Source: Actinomyces viscosus (GTDB lineage: Bacteria > Bacteroidota > Bacteroidia > Flavobacteriales_D > Crocinitomicaceae). From it: DNA of 9,251 nt. The stretch is taken from the NCBI GenBank assembly GCA_943326975.2, contig CALPVI020000050.1, forward strand, positions 1 to 9,251. The letters are read 5' to 3'. The notes beneath the pieces were generated by a model that was given only the letters and a program-made list of their open reading frames with translations, searched no databases and was not told the origin of the DNA. Shown piece by piece: positions 6,942 through 9,251 of the stretch (position 1 is the stretch's first letter; every line of letters starts with the position of its first letter). A program made the translations under genes and the position numbers.

Positions 6942-7094
6942 AAAAAAAATTAGAGATGAATTATGAGAAAAAATTATAAACAACACACTCCACTAATTTT
7001 TGAAGATTTTTAATGTAAACAATTAAAAATGAGCTAAGTTTAATCATATAATATGTAAAGATGTTAATAAGTCTTAAAACACATTGAGTAACTA

Positions 7095-7125
7095 TTGTTA
7101 AAGCAAAATTAAAATCGTAAATTTA
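7095..7125 (+). promoter_or_regulatory. Possible promoter of the TPR protein gene
   Basis: TTG (7095-7097), a 20-nt spacer and TAAATTTA (7118-7125) follow the Bacteroidota TTG / TAnnTTTG layout, with the final G of the -7 box missing. It lies 18 nt before the ATG at 7144. The rest of 6942-7143 is AT-rich and shows no gene. Confidence 0.4.
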
Positions 7126-7143
7126 AAAATCAATACTATAGTT

Positions 7144-8550
7144 ATGTTCGATGACGAAGAAGACGATGACGATTACTTTGAAGGTAATTTGACTGACGAT
7201 ATAGAGAAATTTGAAAACTACTTATCTAGTGGTGAATCAAGTTTTATAGATAGTGACCGATTGGAAGGTATAATCGATCATTATTTGATGAATAACCAAT
7301 ATAATAAAGCTAAATTATGTGCTGAGTATGCACTTTCAATGTATAGTTATAATGATCATTTTAACTTACGTTTAGCACAATCAATGTCTGCTTTAGGGCA
7401 ATTAAAAGAAGCCTTGAACATCATTTCAAAAATAGAAAAGAAAGACAATACATCATGTGAAGTAAAGCTCACTAAAGCATCTATATTCAGCCAATTAAGA
7501 GACTCAAATAGTGCTATAAAATATTTCAAGGAAGCCCTTTTATTATCAGAACCGGAAGACAAGGACGAAATCTATTTAGATTTAGCGATGGAATATGAAA
7601 ACAAGAATGATTTCAAAAATGCCTTAGTTATTTTAAAAGAAGCAATTGCTTACAACCCTAAAAACGAAGGGGCTACTTATGAAATTGCTTACTGTTATGA
7701 TCAAATGGGAGAATATGACAATGCAGTTAAATGTTATTCTGATTTTATTGATGAAAATCCCTATTCGTTTACAGCATGGTATAACTTAGGTAATACTTAT
7801 TCAAAATCTGAAGAATACGAAAATGCAATTTGGGCCTACGATTATTGTATCTTAATAAACGAGGATTTTGGTCCAGTATATTTCAATCTAGGTAATGCTT
7901 ATCTTTCATTAGATAAATACCAACTTTCTATTGATAATTTCAATAAATGTATGGAATTAGATGGGGAAGACCCTATTGCTTTATGCTATATTGGTGAAGC
8001 ACATGAGCAATTAGGCGAATTGAAATTAGCAAAATATTATTACCAACAAAGCTTAGAGTTAGCTCCCTTATTACCAGATGCTTGGCTAGGATTAGGTATA
8101 GTAGAAGATTTAGAGGGAAATACAAAAGAAGCATTACCTTTCATATTTAAAGCGATTGAAATTGATCCTGAAAATGCAGGTTATTATTCTGTTTTAGCAG
8201 GGGCTTACGAGAAATTAAACAATATTGATAAAGCGCAAGAAAACTACTTGATGTCGCTGGAATTAGATCCTACTGAAGAAGAATGTTTGACAAGTTATAT
8301 TAATATGCTGTCGGCAATTTCTTTAAAAGACACATTTAAAATATTGGTTGAATTCATGGAAAATAATTCCGAGAATGATATTGCTCCAGTATTGAAGATA
8401 AACCTATTATGGAAATTAGGCAAAAAGAAAGAAGCTTTATTTTTGTTTTCAGAATATTTAACTCTAAATAGAGAAAGTGCAATGGAATTGTATGAACTCT
8501 ATTCAGAATACAAGGAAATTTCTTCATTTACCGAATTATCAGCAGAGTAA
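7144..8550 (+). CDS. Cytoplasmic tetratricopeptide repeat (TPR) protein
   Basis: The 468-residue protein has no signal peptide or membrane segment, so it should be cytoplasmic. The N-terminus is strongly acidic (DDEEDDDDYFEG, residues 3-13). From about residue 39 to 376 there are about ten TPR units of 30-34 residues. The clearest are 210-240 (AWYNLGNTYSKSEEYENAI), 244-274 (VYFNLGNAYLSLDKYQLSI), 278-308, 312-342 (AWLGLGIVEDLEGNTKEAL) and 346-376. A degenerate unit lies near 413-442 (LLWKLGKKKEALFLFSEYL). TPR arrays form helical scaffolds that bind other proteins, and no catalytic domain is present. The partner is unknown. The gene sits 114 bp upstream of comA on the same strand but has its own likely promoter. 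The start is set by the ATG closest to a candidate -7 box. Confidence 0.9.
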   Translation: MFDDEEDDDDYFEGNLTDDIEKFENYLSSGESSFIDSDRLEGIIDHYLMNNQYNKAKLCAEYALSMYSYNDHFNLRLAQSMSALGQLKEALNIISKIEKKDNTSCEVKLTKASIFSQLRDSNSAIKYFKEALLLSEPEDKDEIYLDLAMEYENKNDFKNALVILKEAIAYNPKNEGATYEIAYCYDQMGEYDNAVKCYSDFIDENPYSFTAWYNLGNTYSKSEEYENAIWAYDYCILINEDFGPVYFNLGNAYLSLDKYQLSIDNFNKCMELDGEDPIALCYIGEAHEQLGELKLAKYYYQQSLELAPLLPDAWLGLGIVEDLEGNTKEALPFIFKAIEIDPENAGYYSVLAGAYEKLNNIDKAQENYLMSLELDPTEEECLTSYINMLSAISLKDTFKILVEFMENNSENDIAPVLKINLLWKLGKKKEALFLFSEYLTLNRESAMELYELYSEYKEISSFTELSAE

Positions 8551-8578
8551 AACATACGAAATGGAAACGAAAAAGAAT

Positions 8579-8617
8579 GATAACGTTAAATAATTTTTTG
8601 AAATGTTAAACGTTGTC
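8579..8617. repeat. Inverted repeat overlapping the comA -33 region (possible operator)
   Basis: GATAACGTT (8579-8587) and AACGTTGTC (8609-8617) are 9-bp inverted arms with one T-G wobble and a 21-nt spacer. Each arm contains the self-complementary hexamer AACGTT, so the pair can also be read as two AACGTT sites 27 bp apart. The right arm covers the putative TTG of the comA promoter. No T-run follows, so it is a poor terminator for the TPR gene. Confidence 0.5.
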
Positions 8618-8645
8618 AATATTCCGATTGAATTATGTACATTTG
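8613..8645 (+). promoter_or_regulatory. Promoter of comA
   Basis: TACATTTG (8638-8645) is a perfect TAnnTTTG -7 box, 19 nt before the ATG at 8665. TTG (8613-8615) lies 22 nt upstream as a candidate -33 element, slightly further than usual. The leader would be very short. Confidence 0.6.
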
Positions 8646-8664
8646 TTTCATAGATTAGTAGATT

Positions 8665-9251
8665 ATGAATTTTGAGTTACCGTTTATTCCTGAAAGAACT
8701 GTAAAACCTCGTCAAAAAGGAGTTACAATGATGATGGACAAAGGTTTAAGTCTTCGAGAAACAGAAAATTTCATTGAAGCATCAGGTCATTTAACTGATA
8801 TTGTGAAATTTGGATTCGGAACAGCTTATGTAACGAATGACTTACAAGCAAAAATCGATTTATACAAAGCAGCTGGAATAAGACCTTATTTAGGAGGTAC
8901 ATTATTTGAAGCATTCTATGCAAGAGGTAAATTTGAAGATTACATTCGTTTATTAGATAAATTCAATTTAGACTTAGCTGAAATTTCTGATGGTTCTATT
9001 ATCATGAATCACAACGAAAAATGCGAGTTAATTCAACGACTAGCTAAAACAAGAACTGTTATGTCTGAAGTGGGTTCAAAAGACTCAGGAATCATTGTTT
9101 CACCTACGAAATGGGTGAAAATGATGAGTACAGAATTGGAAGCAGGTTCTTGGAAAGTGATTGCTGAAGGGCGTGAAGCAGGTAATGTTGGAGTTTTTAG
9201 ACCAAACGGAACTGCACATACCTACTTAATCAATAAAATTATTGCTAAAGT
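8665..9251 (+). CDS. comA: Phosphosulfolactate synthase (ComA family), 3' end outside window
   Basis: The ATG at 8665 opens a frame that runs to the window end: 195 full codons plus two bases, with no stop. The sequence follows the ComA family: KPRQKGVTMMMDKGLSL (14-30), DIVKFGFGTAYV (45-56), RPYLGGTLFEAFYARGKF (73-90), AEISDGSI (105-112), SEVGSKD (134-140) and WKVIAEGREAGNVGV (163-177). ComA enzymes add sulfite to phosphoenolpyruvate to make (2R)-phosphosulfolactate (EC 4.4.1.19), the first step of coenzyme M synthesis in methanogens. The lysine of EVGSKD (Lys139) lies in the family's conserved lysine motif. Family members are about 250 residues, so roughly 55-60 are missing. Coenzyme M is not expected in this phylum, so the physiological product may instead be sulfolactate or another sulfonate. 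That is inference. Confidence 0.9.
   Translation, partial: MNFELPFIPERTVKPRQKGVTMMMDKGLSLRETENFIEASGHLTDIVKFGFGTAYVTNDLQAKIDLYKAAGIRPYLGGTLFEAFYARGKFEDYIRLLDKFNLDLAEISDGSIIMNHNEKCELIQRLAKTRTVMSEVGSKDSGIIVSPTKWVKMMSTELEAGSWKVIAEGREAGNVGVFRPNGTAHTYLINKIIAK

Noticed and set aside
7356..7562. Minus-strand open frame inside the TPR gene
   Set aside because: Opposite a clear TPR coding region, with no domain and no upstream signal.
8561..8593. Ten-codon open frame between the TPR gene and comA
   Set aside because: Too short, no promoter or conservation evidence, and it overlaps the inverted repeat upstream of comA.

Overview
The window looks like chromosomal DNA from a low-GC member of the Bacteroidota, most likely a flavobacterium-type organism (Flavobacteriales, possibly near Crocinitomicaceae or Fluviicola; the genus is a guess). 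The evidence is a type A C-terminal sorting domain for the type IX secretion system (T9SS), the secreted 'APEKMSYQAVVRN' domain common in this phylum, promoters with the Bacteroidota -7 box TAnnTTTG, and starts with no clear Shine-Dalgarno sequence.

Left part (1-2606, all minus strand): AT-rich, accessory and exported. It holds the 5' part of a secreted protein made of exact 20-residue repeats (1-303, cut by the window edge). Next is a two-gene unit of a small T9SS-sorted protein (1323-1811) and a larger secreted protein (520-1317), closed by a terminator at 409-451. Last is a membrane-anchored M15-family peptidase (2004-2606). Every product here carries a signal peptide or membrane anchor, so this side serves the cell envelope and surface.

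A divergent AT-rich intergenic region (about 2607-3060) separates this from the right part (3061-9251, all plus strand), which is conserved housekeeping. It contains a DEAD-box RNA helicase with a DbpA/CsdA-type RNA-binding domain and an RG-rich tail, the ribosome-associated GTPase TypA/BipA, a cytoplasmic TPR protein with about ten repeats, and the first 195 codons of phosphosulfolactate synthase (ComA), cut by the right edge. The helicase and TypA both act on ribosome assembly and stress or cold adaptation in other bacteria, so their adjacency makes sense. A hairpin with a T-run follows each of these two genes.

No mobile element, CRISPR array, tRNA, rRNA or clear novel multi-gene system is visible. 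The points most worth a second look are the in-frame 60-bp repeat gene at the left edge, the exported two-gene cassette, the helicase-TypA pair with a hairpin between them, and an inverted repeat overlapping the comA promoter.
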